Shown here one piece after another: positions 17,430 to 24,906 of a stretch of 63,500 bases of DNA (the first letter of the stretch is position 1; each line of letters starts with the position of its first letter). Both the position numbers and the translations under genes were made by a program. Location of the stretch: positions 1 through 63,500 of the forward strand of contig CAJYXO010000145.1 of NCBI GenBank assembly GCA_913778765.1, in the 5' to 3' direction. The DNA is from an uncultured Massilia sp. GTDB taxonomy: Bacteria > Pseudomonadota > Gammaproteobacteria > Burkholderiales > Burkholderiaceae_D. The notes below the pieces were generated by a model. It saw only the letters and a list, made by a program, of their open reading frames with translations, did not search any database and was not told the origin of the DNA.

Positions 17430-18509
17430 CTACAGCGCCGGGGTGTTCTCGCCGAAGTATTCGTGCGAGTCGGCGTTCTGAACGGCCTTGTCCGGATCGC
17501 CCAGCGCCAGCTGGGCGGCCGCCGACCGTCCATAGGCCAGGTCGTCGGTGCCCGCCACCACCGTGAAGTGGCTCATCTCGTGCACCAGCGTGCCGCCCTT
17601 CGAATCGGTGCCGGTCATCGGGGCGCTCCAGAAGGCCTTGCACACGTGGATCTTGTACGGCTGGTTCGGATAGACGTAGGCGTAATACGACGCGTTGCAG
17701 CCGCAGTCGACCGTGACCGGCTTGCCGGCGAAGGCTTCCCTGATGGCCTGGAAGTGGCGCGCCACGGTGGCCGGGCGCGCGGCATCGACGGCGCCGAACC
17801 AGCCGGTGTAGCGGCGGCCGAGATCCTTGCGCTGCAGGTAGGCGTCGCCATCCTGCGCCATCGCCTGGGCGGCCTGGACGGCGCCCGCGATCGTCTCCTG
17901 CTGGGCGTTCGAGCAGCGGCTGAAGGACAGGCCGGCGCCTTCCGGTGCGGCGCCGGCGGCGTCAAACGCGCCGCGCGGCAGGCGGCCGTCGATCCAGACC
18001 GAGGCGGCGGCCGGATCGGGCAGGGCGGTGGCGCGGCCCGGCATGGCGGACTGGCTGCCGCGCAGCGTGCCGGGACGGCTGAACAGCTGGGTCGCGCCGG
18101 CGCGCCAGCGCACGCTGTAGGCGCCGGTGACGCCCATGTCGTACAGCGCCGACAGTTCGACCCGCACGCTGCGCGAGGCGCCCGGCCTGAGCGCGACGTA
18201 ATCGGCGCCGGTGGGCGCGGGGCGCTTGACCTGCACGCCCAGGTAGCGCACCGGCAGGCCGTCGCGCGTGACCTCGAACAGCGGCGCCTCGATGGCGCCG
18301 AACGGGCTCTGCCACTTGAGCAGGTACTGCGTGGCGGCGGTGCCGTTGGTGACGGTGACGGTGACCACCACGTTGTCGCTCTTCGCCAGGCTCTGGCGTT
18401 CGGGCGTGACGCCGATCGTGAGCTCGCCGGCCGGCGCCGCTGCTGCGACGGCCGGGGTGGCCAGGGTGCCGGCAGCCAGCGCGGCGCCGATCATCGACTT
18501 CCAGTCCAT
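17430..18509 (-). CDS. secreted M35 zinc metallopeptidase 3
   Basis: This is the most divergent of the three M35 proteins (359 aa). The ATG follows AAGGAGGCGCAT and a signal peptide ends about residue 24-26 (VAAAAPA). The N-domain covers about 30-140 and the catalytic domain about 195-359. HEMSH is at 310-314 and GTDD at 320-323; the C terminus ADSHEYFGENTPAL is shared with the other two. The linker is Pro/Arg-rich. It has its own upstream region with a palindrome cluster and a possible sigma-70 promoter. Confidence 0.9.
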   Translation of the reverse strand: MDWKSMIGAALAAGTLATPAVAAAAPAGELTIGVTPERQSLAKSDNVVVTVTVTNGTAATQYLLKWQSPFGAIEAPLFEVTRDGLPVRYLGVQVKRPAPTGADYVALRPGASRSVRVELSALYDMGVTGAYSVRWRAGATQLFSRPGTLRGSQSAMPGRATALPDPAAASVWIDGRLPRGAFDAAGAAPEGAGLSFSRCSNAQQETIAGAVQAAQAMAQDGDAYLQRKDLGRRYTGWFGAVDAARPATVARHFQAIREAFAGKPVTVDCGCNASYYAYVYPNQPYKIHVCKAFWSAPMTGTDSKGGTLVHEMSHFTVVAGTDDLAYGRSAAAQLALGDPDKAVQNADSHEYFGENTPAL

Positions 18510-18622
18510 ATGCGCCTCCTTGTGCTTGTCCAGACACCGGTTGTAGCAAGCCGCCCGAATCCGATATTGCTGTGTCGCAAGAAATTGAGTGTAAGATGAG
18601 GCCGCCTAACAACATTTGATTC

Positions 18623-18674
18623 TTTGTTACAAACAATTGTTCGTTTATACAGAATCTCGTTGTTACAATGTAAC
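18623..18674 (-). promoter_or_regulatory. palindrome cluster and possible promoter for M35 peptidase 3
   Basis: The 373-base gap 18510-18882 holds an AT-rich block. It contains the palindromes TTTGTTACAAA (18623-18633), AACAATTGTT (18632-18641) and GTTACAATGTAAC (18662-18674). On the minus strand a TTACAT (18668-18673) and a TATAAA (18644-18649), 18 bases apart, form a possible sigma-70 promoter with the last palindrome over the -35. The remaining 200 bases toward the globin-coupled gene show no clear site. Confidence 0.45.
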
Positions 18675-18882
18675 GATGCTGGAAGAACACAAGAGTTTCA
18701 TGACGGAATCTTATGTTGTCATTGAAGTAGCATAGTTCCCATGTCCTGATCTCTCTCGCGCGCCCCATCCCTGCGCGCCTGGCCCACAATGCGCCCCACA
18801 GCACCCCGGAACGCTGCGCCCACGCCTGCCGCAGCGGCTGCCGCATGGAGAATCGACGGGCGCATCAATCGAACAAGAACGT

Positions 18883-21417
18883 ATGGATAATTCAGTGGGA
18901 ACGGTCGCCGCCGAGATCGGGCTGGACGAGGGCGAGATCGCGGCGCGCAAGCGCTTTCTGGAACTCGGCGAGCAGGACCTGGCGCTGCTGCGCGAGGTGC
19001 ACGCGCTCACCGGCGCGGACGGCGCCGCCTTTTCCGCTGCCTTCCACGACTTCCTGCGGGAGTCCGGCGAACTGCGGGGCGCCTATTTCCACAGCCTGAC
19101 CGCGGGCGACTACGGACCGGCCTACGTGCACGACCGCCTGCGCGTCGGCCTGGCGCACCAGCGCATCGGCCTCGAACCGAAGCGGTATATCGGCGCCTAC
19201 CGCAAGTACCTGGCCGAAATGAGCGTGCTGCTCGCGCGCCGCTTCGAGGGCGACGCGGCGCGCCTGTGCGCGGCCTTCGACGCGGTGCTGAAAGTGGTCG
19301 GCTTCGACATGGGCCTGGCGCTCGACACCTATGCGCATGCCGGCCAGCGCAACCTGCTGCAATCCCAGAACTACCTGCAGCAGGTCATCGACGGCATGCC
19401 GGCCGGCCTGCTGGTGGTCGACGGCGAGCGCCGGGTCCGTTCCATCAACAGCGCCATGAGCGCCATGCTGGGCATCCCCGACGATGTGGCGGCCGGCCGT
19501 CCCTTGCTCGAATCCCTGATCCCGGCGGTGGAGCTGGGCGAGCGCGTCGCGGCGGCGCTGGACACCGGCGCGCCGCAGGATGCGGTGGCGGTGCCGGTCT
19601 ACGGCCACGCCGACGGCGTGCGCTGGTTCGAATTCAACGTGCGCCGCACCAGCCAGGCCGGCGAAGACCTGCTGCTCCTGATCGGCCAGGACGTCACCTT
19701 CCGCCGCCAGGCCAGGCTGCGCCTGCAGGAAAGCGAGGAGTTCTTCCGCCTGACCTTCAGCCAGGCGGCGATCGGGATCGCGCTGCTGTCGCGCGAAGGC
19801 CGCTTCCTGCGCGTGAACCGCAAGCTGTCGGCCATCCTCGGCTACAGCGAGATCGAACTGCTGCAGCGTTTCTTCGGCCAGGTCACGCATCCCGACGAAA
19901 TCGAGGAAGACCGCGAGCTGCTGCGGCGCCTGGCGGCGGGCGAGCTGCGCGACGTCCAGCGCGAGACCCGCTACCTGTGCAAGGACGGACGCACGGTCTG
20001 GGTGGCGCTGAACGCGTCGACGATGCGCGAAGCCGCGTCCGGCCAGCTGCGCCTGATCGTCGCGGTGCAGGACGTCTCGCGCCAGAAGAAGGCCGAGGAA
20101 GCGCTGATGCGGATGGCCACCATTGATGCCCTGACCGGGCTGCCGAACCGCCTGCTGCTGCAGGACCGCCTGGCGCAGGCGGTGTTCCAGGCCCAGCGCG
20201 CGCGGCGCCAGGTGGGCGTGATGTTCGTCGACCTCGACCGCTTCAAGCATGTCAACGACAGCCTCGGGCACGAAGCCGGCGACCAGCTGATCGTCGAGAT
20301 CGCGCAACGCCTGGCCGGCGCCCTGCGCGAAAGCGATACCGTGGCGCGCCAGGGCGGCGATGAATTCGTGGTGGTGCTGGCCGACCTTGCCGGGCCGGAG
20401 GATGCGGCGGTGGTGGCGGGCAAGCTGCTCGACAGCCTGTTCCAGCCGCTGGCGCTGTGCGGCCAGGAACTGTTCCCGTCAGCGAGCATCGGCATCGCCA
20501 TGTATCCGCGGGACGGGCAGGACAGCGAGGCGCTGCTGAAGGCGGCCGACAGCGCGATGTACCGCGCCAAGGCCAACGGCGGCAACCATCACGTGTTCTA
20601 CGCCGCCGACATGGCGGACCAGGCCCAGGCCCACCTGCGCATCGAGAACGGCCTGCAGCGCGGCCTGCTGCGCGAAGAATTCGTGCTGCACTACCAGCCC
20701 CAGGTCGACGTCGGCAGCGGCCGCATCGTCGGCATCGAGGCGCTGCTGCGCTGGCAGCCGCAGGACGGAGCGATGATTTCGCCAGCCGATTTCATCCCGC
20801 TGGCCGAGGAGACCGGCCTGATCGTGCCGATCGGCGAGTGGGTGCTCGAGACCGCGCTGCGCCAGCAGGCGCGCTTCGCGCAGCTGGTGGGCGGCGCGCC
20901 GCCGCGCATGAGCGTGAACATGTCGGCGCGTCAGTTCCGCCAGCAGGACGTGGCGGCCAAGGTCGAACGCCTGCTGCGGGACACCGGCTGCGAGGCGTCG
21001 TGGCTGACGCTGGAGATTACCGAGAGCGTGCTGATGGAGAACCCGGCGGTGGCCGCCGACACCATGGCGCGCCTGTCCGGCATGGGCGTGCACCTGGCGG
21101 TCGACGACTTCGGCACCGGCTACTCGAACCTGGCCAACCTGAAGCGCTTCCCGATCCACTGCCTGAAGATCGACCGCTCCTTCGTCTCCGACATCGCCGG
21201 CGCCGACAGCGCGGACGGCGACGACGCCGCCATCGTCAAGGCGGTGATCGCACTGGCGCGCTCGATGAAGCTGGAAGTGATCGCCGAAGGCGTCGAAAGC
21301 GCCGCCCAGCTCGACTTCCTGGGCGCGCACGGCTGCCAACAGATGCAGGGGTATTACTTCAGCCGGCCGGTGACGGCGGGGGAAGTGGAGGGCATGCTGC
21401 GGAAGCAGCACCATTAA
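18883..21417 (+). CDS. globin-coupled PAS-PAS-GGDEF-EAL c-di-GMP enzyme
   Basis: This 844-residue soluble protein makes and/or degrades cyclic di-GMP. Residues about 10-155 are a protoglobin (globin-coupled sensor) domain: the block AHQRIGL with the likely proximal His at 92, then YIGAYRKYL, is typical. PAS domains follow at about 165-275 and 285-400. The GGDEF domain has GGDEF at 491-495 and an intact RxxD inhibitory site (482-485). The EAL domain has EAL at 619-621 and DDFGTGYSNL downstream, so both activities look possible. The heme domain suggests oxygen (or NO/CO) control. It is convergent with flgN, separated by REP units. Confidence 0.93.
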   Translation: MDNSVGTVAAEIGLDEGEIAARKRFLELGEQDLALLREVHALTGADGAAFSAAFHDFLRESGELRGAYFHSLTAGDYGPAYVHDRLRVGLAHQRIGLEPKRYIGAYRKYLAEMSVLLARRFEGDAARLCAAFDAVLKVVGFDMGLALDTYAHAGQRNLLQSQNYLQQVIDGMPAGLLVVDGERRVRSINSAMSAMLGIPDDVAAGRPLLESLIPAVELGERVAAALDTGAPQDAVAVPVYGHADGVRWFEFNVRRTSQAGEDLLLLIGQDVTFRRQARLRLQESEEFFRLTFSQAAIGIALLSREGRFLRVNRKLSAILGYSEIELLQRFFGQVTHPDEIEEDRELLRRLAAGELRDVQRETRYLCKDGRTVWVALNASTMREAASGQLRLIVAVQDVSRQKKAEEALMRMATIDALTGLPNRLLLQDRLAQAVFQAQRARRQVGVMFVDLDRFKHVNDSLGHEAGDQLIVEIAQRLAGALRESDTVARQGGDEFVVVLADLAGPEDAAVVAGKLLDSLFQPLALCGQELFPSASIGIAMYPRDGQDSEALLKAADSAMYRAKANGGNHHVFYAADMADQAQAHLRIENGLQRGLLREEFVLHYQPQVDVGSGRIVGIEALLRWQPQDGAMISPADFIPLAEETGLIVPIGEWVLETALRQQARFAQLVGGAPPRMSVNMSARQFRQQDVAAKVERLLRDTGCEASWLTLEITESVLMENPAVAADTMARLSGMGVHLAVDDFGTGYSNLANLKRFPIHCLKIDRSFVSDIAGADSADGDDAAIVKAVIALARSMKLEVIAEGVESAAQLDFLGAHGCQQMQGYYFSRPVTAGEVEGMLRKQHH

Positions 21418-21418
21418 C

Positions 21419-21557
21419 CGTCGTCCCCGCGGCCTTCGCCCGTCGTCCCCGCGAAGGCGGGGACCCATGCCGAGGCGCCGAAGACGGAGACCGAGCGTCA
21501 GATCGACGCTTCCAGCTTTGGACGCTCAGTATGGATTCCCGCCTTCGCGGGAATGAC
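21419..21557. repeat. cluster of three REP units
   Basis: A truncated unit (21419-21440), a complete unit (21441-21470, CGTCGTCCCCGCGAAGGCGG...) and an inverted unit (21531-21557, ATGGATTCCCGCC...) lie between the convergent GGDEF-EAL gene and flgN. Facing units form a long stem and probably end both transcripts. Confidence 0.8.
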
Positions 21558-21558
21558 G

Positions 21559-22029
21559 TTAACCGACCAGATACCGCTTCGACGGCCCGGCCGGCATCGC
21601 CTGGCCGCCCGGCCCGTACACGCCGGCGGCGCCGCTGCCCGCCGGGCGCAGCGCGTTCAGCATGCCCTGGGTGTGGGCCATCTGCTTGTTGACCAGCATG
21701 CCGTTGATGCGGTTGAGTTCCTTGGCTTCGCGGGTGAGGTCCAGCAGGCGGTTCCACTGGGTGCGCAGCTCGTCGTTGCCGCCGACGGCCAGCCAGGGCT
21801 CCATGCCGTTCTCCGCGGCCACGAAGCCGGCGGCGCCGAGGGCCCTGTGGCGCAGGCGCGACAGCTCGGCCGCTTTCTGGGCCAGCTGCAGCTTCTTCGG
21901 GGTGATGGTGGCGAGGCCATCGGCATCCGCACTGACCAGGAACTGCTGTTCCGATTTCATCAGCGCCACGATGGAGCCGATCAGTTGCTGTTCGTCGCGC
22001 AGGGTTGCGCCGGGGGATGCAATGGCCAT
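21559..22029 (-). CDS. flgN: flagellar export chaperone FlgN
   Basis: The 156-residue, mostly helical protein is placed as FlgN, the chaperone for hook-filament junction proteins FlgK and FlgL. Sequence conservation is low in this family, so position directly after flgM and the helical heptad pattern are the main support (for example LIGSIVALMKSEQQFL, then NELRTQWNRLLDLTREAKELNRINGMLV, the FlgN family core). It begins 7 bases after the flgM stop and shares the sigma-28 promoter at 22400-22426. Confidence 0.88.
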   Translation of the reverse strand: MAIASPGATLRDEQQLIGSIVALMKSEQQFLVSADADGLATITPKKLQLAQKAAELSRLRHRALGAAGFVAAENGMEPWLAVGGNDELRTQWNRLLDLTREAKELNRINGMLVNKQMAHTQGMLNALRPAGSGAAGVYGPGGQAMPAGPSKRYLVG

Positions 22030-22036
22030 GTGTTAT

Positions 22037-22351
22037 CTATCGTTTGCGGGAGTGCAGCAGGTCGCGTACCGTTTCCAGCAAGCCGTCCGCCACTTTCTCC
22101 GAATTTACCTGGAACTGGCCATCCGCGATGGCCGCCTTGATGCGCTCGACTTTCTTGGTGTCGAACACCTGATTCGTGCTGCCGGCCGCCATGGCCTGTC
22201 CTTGCTGGGACAGGCGCACGGTGTCGGTGGCGGCCGGCGTGGTCGCCGTTGCCGCCGCCGCGGCCGCGTTGTCCGCGGCTTTCGGCGTTGCCGGCGGGGT
22301 GGCGTTGGCTTGCACGCCGGCGTTGTTCTTGAGGGTATCGTTGATTTTCAC
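22037..22351 (-). CDS. flgM: anti-sigma-28 factor FlgM
   Basis: The 104-residue protein starts with MKINDTLK at a GTG, with AAGGA at good spacing. The Ala/Thr/Pro-rich middle (about 12-45) is disordered. The conserved C-terminal part (VERIKAAIADGQFQVNSEKVADGLLETVRDLL) is the sigma-28 binding region. FlgM holds FliA inactive until it is exported through the finished hook. A perfect sigma-28 promoter precedes it, which makes the usual negative feedback loop. Confidence 0.93.
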   Translation of the reverse strand: MKINDTLKNNAGVQANATPPATPKAADNAAAAAATATTPAATDTVRLSQQGQAMAAGSTNQVFDTKKVERIKAAIADGQFQVNSEKVADGLLETVRDLLHSRKR

Positions 22352-22399
22352 AGCATCATCCTTTGCAGGTCGGAACAGAAAGCCCGGGATCTGCCAGGG

Positions 22400-22426
22400 T
22401 TATCGGCCTTGTCAGTGAAAACTTTA
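22400..22426 (-). promoter_or_regulatory. sigma-28 promoter of flgM-flgN
   Basis: Read on the minus strand, TAAAGTTT-N11-GCCGATAA matches the sigma-28 consensus at all 16 positions. The -35 is 22419-22426 and the -10 is 22400-22407, about 50 bases before the flgM GTG. Confidence 0.9.
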
Positions 22427-22438
22427 GACCCGTTTCGC

Positions 22439-23143
22439 CTAGAAAGCCACCTCGACCATACCGCCGGCCTTGGCCGTGCCGCTGACCACCGTGCCGGACG
22501 CGGTGCGCACCTGCACCACCTGGCCTTCGCCGGCGGTGCCGATCGCGCGGCCTTCGGACGACACGGAAAAACCGTTACCGTTCAACACCAGGCGCACCGC
22601 CTGGTTCTGCTGCACCACGGGCTTGCTGCGCAGGGTGTCCAGGCGCAGCGGCGTGCCGGCCGCCAGCGAGACGGTCGGGGTGCGGCCGATCGCTTGGCCC
22701 ATGTCGGTGATGATTCCGTTGGGCATCGCCGCGATGTCGCCTTTTACCAACATCAGCTGGCCCTGCTCGACCGGCTGGCCCTGGGCCAGCGGCACCGCCG
22801 CCACCACGTAGTCCGCCTTCACGTTCACCTGCGCCTGGATGAAGATGGTCCAGACGGACGGCGCGGTGCAACGCACCCCGACCGTGGTCTTGCCCCAGGC
22901 GCGCGCACCCGGCTGCAGGAAAGCTTCCGGGGCGGGACAGCCGGGCAGCGCGGTGCGCGGATCGACCGCGCCCACCTTCACCGACACCTCGCCCGGCAGG
23001 CCGGCGGCCTGGGCCAGCAGGAACTGCTCGGCGACGGTACGCAGGGCATTCGGATCCTGGCGCGCAGGAACGGCGGGTGCGGACATGGCCAGCAGCGGGG
23101 CGGCGGACAACAGGGCGACGACAGTGGAGAGCAGGCGGTTCAT
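22439..23143 (-). CDS. flgA: flagellar P-ring assembly chaperone FlgA
   Basis: The 234-residue periplasmic protein has a signal peptide (MNRLLSTVVALLSAAPLLAMSAPA). An SAF-type domain follows in the C-terminal half (VVAAVPLAQGQPVEQGQLML, then the family block RLVLNGNGFSVSSEGRAIGTAGEGQVVQVR). It assists FlgI polymerisation around the rod. It diverges from flgB over a 158-base region holding a FlhDC-like site, as in E. coli. Confidence 0.94.
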   Translation of the reverse strand: MNRLLSTVVALLSAAPLLAMSAPAVPARQDPNALRTVAEQFLLAQAAGLPGEVSVKVGAVDPRTALPGCPAPEAFLQPGARAWGKTTVGVRCTAPSVWTIFIQAQVNVKADYVVAAVPLAQGQPVEQGQLMLVKGDIAAMPNGIITDMGQAIGRTPTVSLAAGTPLRLDTLRSKPVVQQNQAVRLVLNGNGFSVSSEGRAIGTAGEGQVVQVRTASGTVVSGTAKAGGMVEVAF

Positions 23144-23196
23144 GGGAAGAAAATCCTATTCGACCCTGCCATCTTAGGCTTCTTGATTCCGTACTG

Positions 23197-23239
23197 AAAC
23201 TTGGAATAGCCCCCTTTTGGGTCCCTTTATTGCCCGATT
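23197..23239. promoter_or_regulatory. putative FlhDC-type box between flgA and flgB
   Basis: Two inverted half sites of the form AA(A/T)C(T/G)(T/G)G(G/C)AATA lie at 23197-23212 and, on the opposite strand, 23239-23223. Their AATA cores are 19 bases apart. Arrangement and location in the flgA-flgB divergent region match the known FlhDC target of enteric bacteria. flhDC itself is not in the window. Confidence 0.5.
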
Positions 23240-23301
23240 GGAAGAGTCGCCGGGCCCGTATGATCGATCCTGTCCAAACAAGTCAACGCCCCGGAGGCAG
23301 C

Positions 23302-23727
23302 ATGATCGGCAAACTCGACGACTACCTGCGATTCAACGAAACCGCGCTGAGCCTGCGCTCGCAGCGCCAGGAACTGCTCGCTTCGAACATCGCCAACGCC
23401 GACACGCCTAATTACAAGGCGCGCGACATCGATTTTTCGAATGCGCTGCAGGGCGCGCTGTCGAAGGCGGCCCAGCCGGGCGCGATGGCGACCACCAGCC
23501 AGGGCCACATCGCCAACGGTCCGGTGGCGGCGGACGGCAAGGTGCTGCCGGACGGCACCCCGGTCCTGTACCGCAACGTGACCCAGGGCGCGGTCGACGG
23601 CAATACGGTCGACATGGACACCGAGCGCACCCAGTTTGCCGACAACGCGCTGCGCTACGAAGCCGGCATCACCATGATCAACCACCAGATCCGCAATCTG
23701 ATGGCCGCTATCCAGAACAGCCAATAA
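23302..23727 (+). CDS. flgB: flagellar proximal rod protein FlgB
   Basis: The 141-residue protein starts MIGKLDDYLRFNETAL; CGGAGG lies just before this ATG, while the open frame extends upstream without support. The rod/hook signature LLASNIANADTPNYKARDIDF is present at about residues 25-45, and the C-terminal helix (RYEAGITMINHQIRNLMAAI) pairs with it in the rod. It is the first gene of the flgBCDEFGHIJKL operon. Confidence 0.95.
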   Translation: MIGKLDDYLRFNETALSLRSQRQELLASNIANADTPNYKARDIDFSNALQGALSKAAQPGAMATTSQGHIANGPVAADGKVLPDGTPVLYRNVTQGAVDGNTVDMDTERTQFADNALRYEAGITMINHQIRNLMAAIQNSQ

Positions 23728-23741
23728 GGTAGCCACCAAGC

Positions 23742-24143
23742 ATGTCGCTCTTTAACGTATTCAATGTGGCCGGTTCGGCGATGAGCGCCCAGTCGCAGCG
23801 CCTGAACACCACCGCCAGCAACCTGGCCAACGCCGACAGCGCCACCAGCGCCAGCGGCGAAGCCTACCGCGCCAAGCAGGTCGTGTTCGAAGCCGTGCCG
23901 GTGACGGGCGGCTCGACCGCCGTCAAGGTGCGCGAAGTGGTCGACGACCCCTCGCCGATGAAGCAGGTGTACGACCCCAAGCATCCGCTGGCCGACGACA
24001 AGGGCTACGTGACGATGCCGAACGTGAACGTGGTCGACGAGATGGTGAACATGCTGTCGGCCTCGCGTTCCTACCAGACCAACGTCGAAACCATGAACGC
24101 GGCCAAGACCATGCTGCTCAAGACCCTGACCATCGGCCAGTAA
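23742..24143 (+). CDS. flgC: flagellar proximal rod protein FlgC
   Basis: This 133-residue rod subunit is of normal length. The N-terminal flagellar rod signature [13 protein letters not shown] is at about residues 22-34. The C-terminal block [30 protein letters not shown] is typical. It is located 14 bases after flgB, with AAGGTAG upstream of the ATG. Confidence 0.96.
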   Translation: MSLFNVFNVAGSAMSAQSQRLNTTASNLANADSATSASGEAYRAKQVVFEAVPVTGGSTAVKVREVVDDPSPMKQVYDPKHPLADDKGYVTMPNVNVVDEMVNMLSASRSYQTNVETMNAAKTMLLKTLTIGQ

Positions 24144-24162
24144 TCCATAGAGGCTTTCATCC

Positions 24163-24879
24163 ATGTCCACAGTCAACACCAACGCCAGCTCGCCCGCCGC
24201 CATCAACGACCTGATGGCGACCATGAACGCGAAGCCGGCCACCACCAGCGGCGACAGCGTCCAGGCCGACACCGACAAGTTCATGACCCTGCTGGTGACC
24301 CAGCTGAAGAACCAGGATCCGCTGAACCCGCTCGACAACGCCCAGGTCACCAGCCAGCTGGCCCAGCTGCAGACCGTCACCGGCGTGAACAAGCTGAACG
24401 AGACCCTGAATTCGCTGAAGTCCAGCTACCAGAGCTCGGAAGCGATGCAGGCGACCAACCTGATCGGCCATGGCGTGCTGGTCGAGGGCAGCAACGTCAC
24501 CCTGTCGGGCAGCAAGGCAATCATGGGCGTGGAACTGGGCAGCGACGTCGACAGCCTGAAAGTCGACATCGTCGACAAGACCGGCAAGGTGGTGCAGACC
24601 ATGGACCTGGGCGCGCAGAAAGCCGGCGTGATCCCGCTGGCCTGGGACGGCGTGCCGGACGCCACCAAGGTCGGCAGCGACGGCAAGCCGGTGACGCTGG
24701 CCGACGGCAACTACACCTTCTCGGTGACCGCCACCAAGGGCGGCGAGAAGACCAGCGACGCCAAGGCCCTGGCCTTCGACAGCGTGGCATCGGTCACCAC
24801 CAACAGCACCGACGGCGTCAAGCTGAACCTGCCCTCGAAGGGCGTGGTCACGCTGGCCGACATCAAGCAGGTCTTGTAA
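24163..24879 (+). CDS. flgD: hook cap/scaffold protein FlgD
   Basis: The 238-residue FlgD forms the cap needed for hook polymerisation. The family N-terminal block DKFMTLLVTQLKNQDPLNPLD is at about residues 43-63, followed by QLAQLQTV. The C-terminal part contains the FlgD Tudor-like and Ig-like folds. It lies 19 bases downstream of flgC. Confidence 0.96.
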   Translation: MSTVNTNASSPAAINDLMATMNAKPATTSGDSVQADTDKFMTLLVTQLKNQDPLNPLDNAQVTSQLAQLQTVTGVNKLNETLNSLKSSYQSSEAMQATNLIGHGVLVEGSNVTLSGSKAIMGVELGSDVDSLKVDIVDKTGKVVQTMDLGAQKAGVIPLAWDGVPDATKVGSDGKPVTLADGNYTFSVTATKGGEKTSDAKALAFDSVASVTTNSTDGVKLNLPSKGVVTLADIKQVL

Positions 24880-24906
24880 AAAAATACGAATCTTTAGGAG
24901 CAGAAC

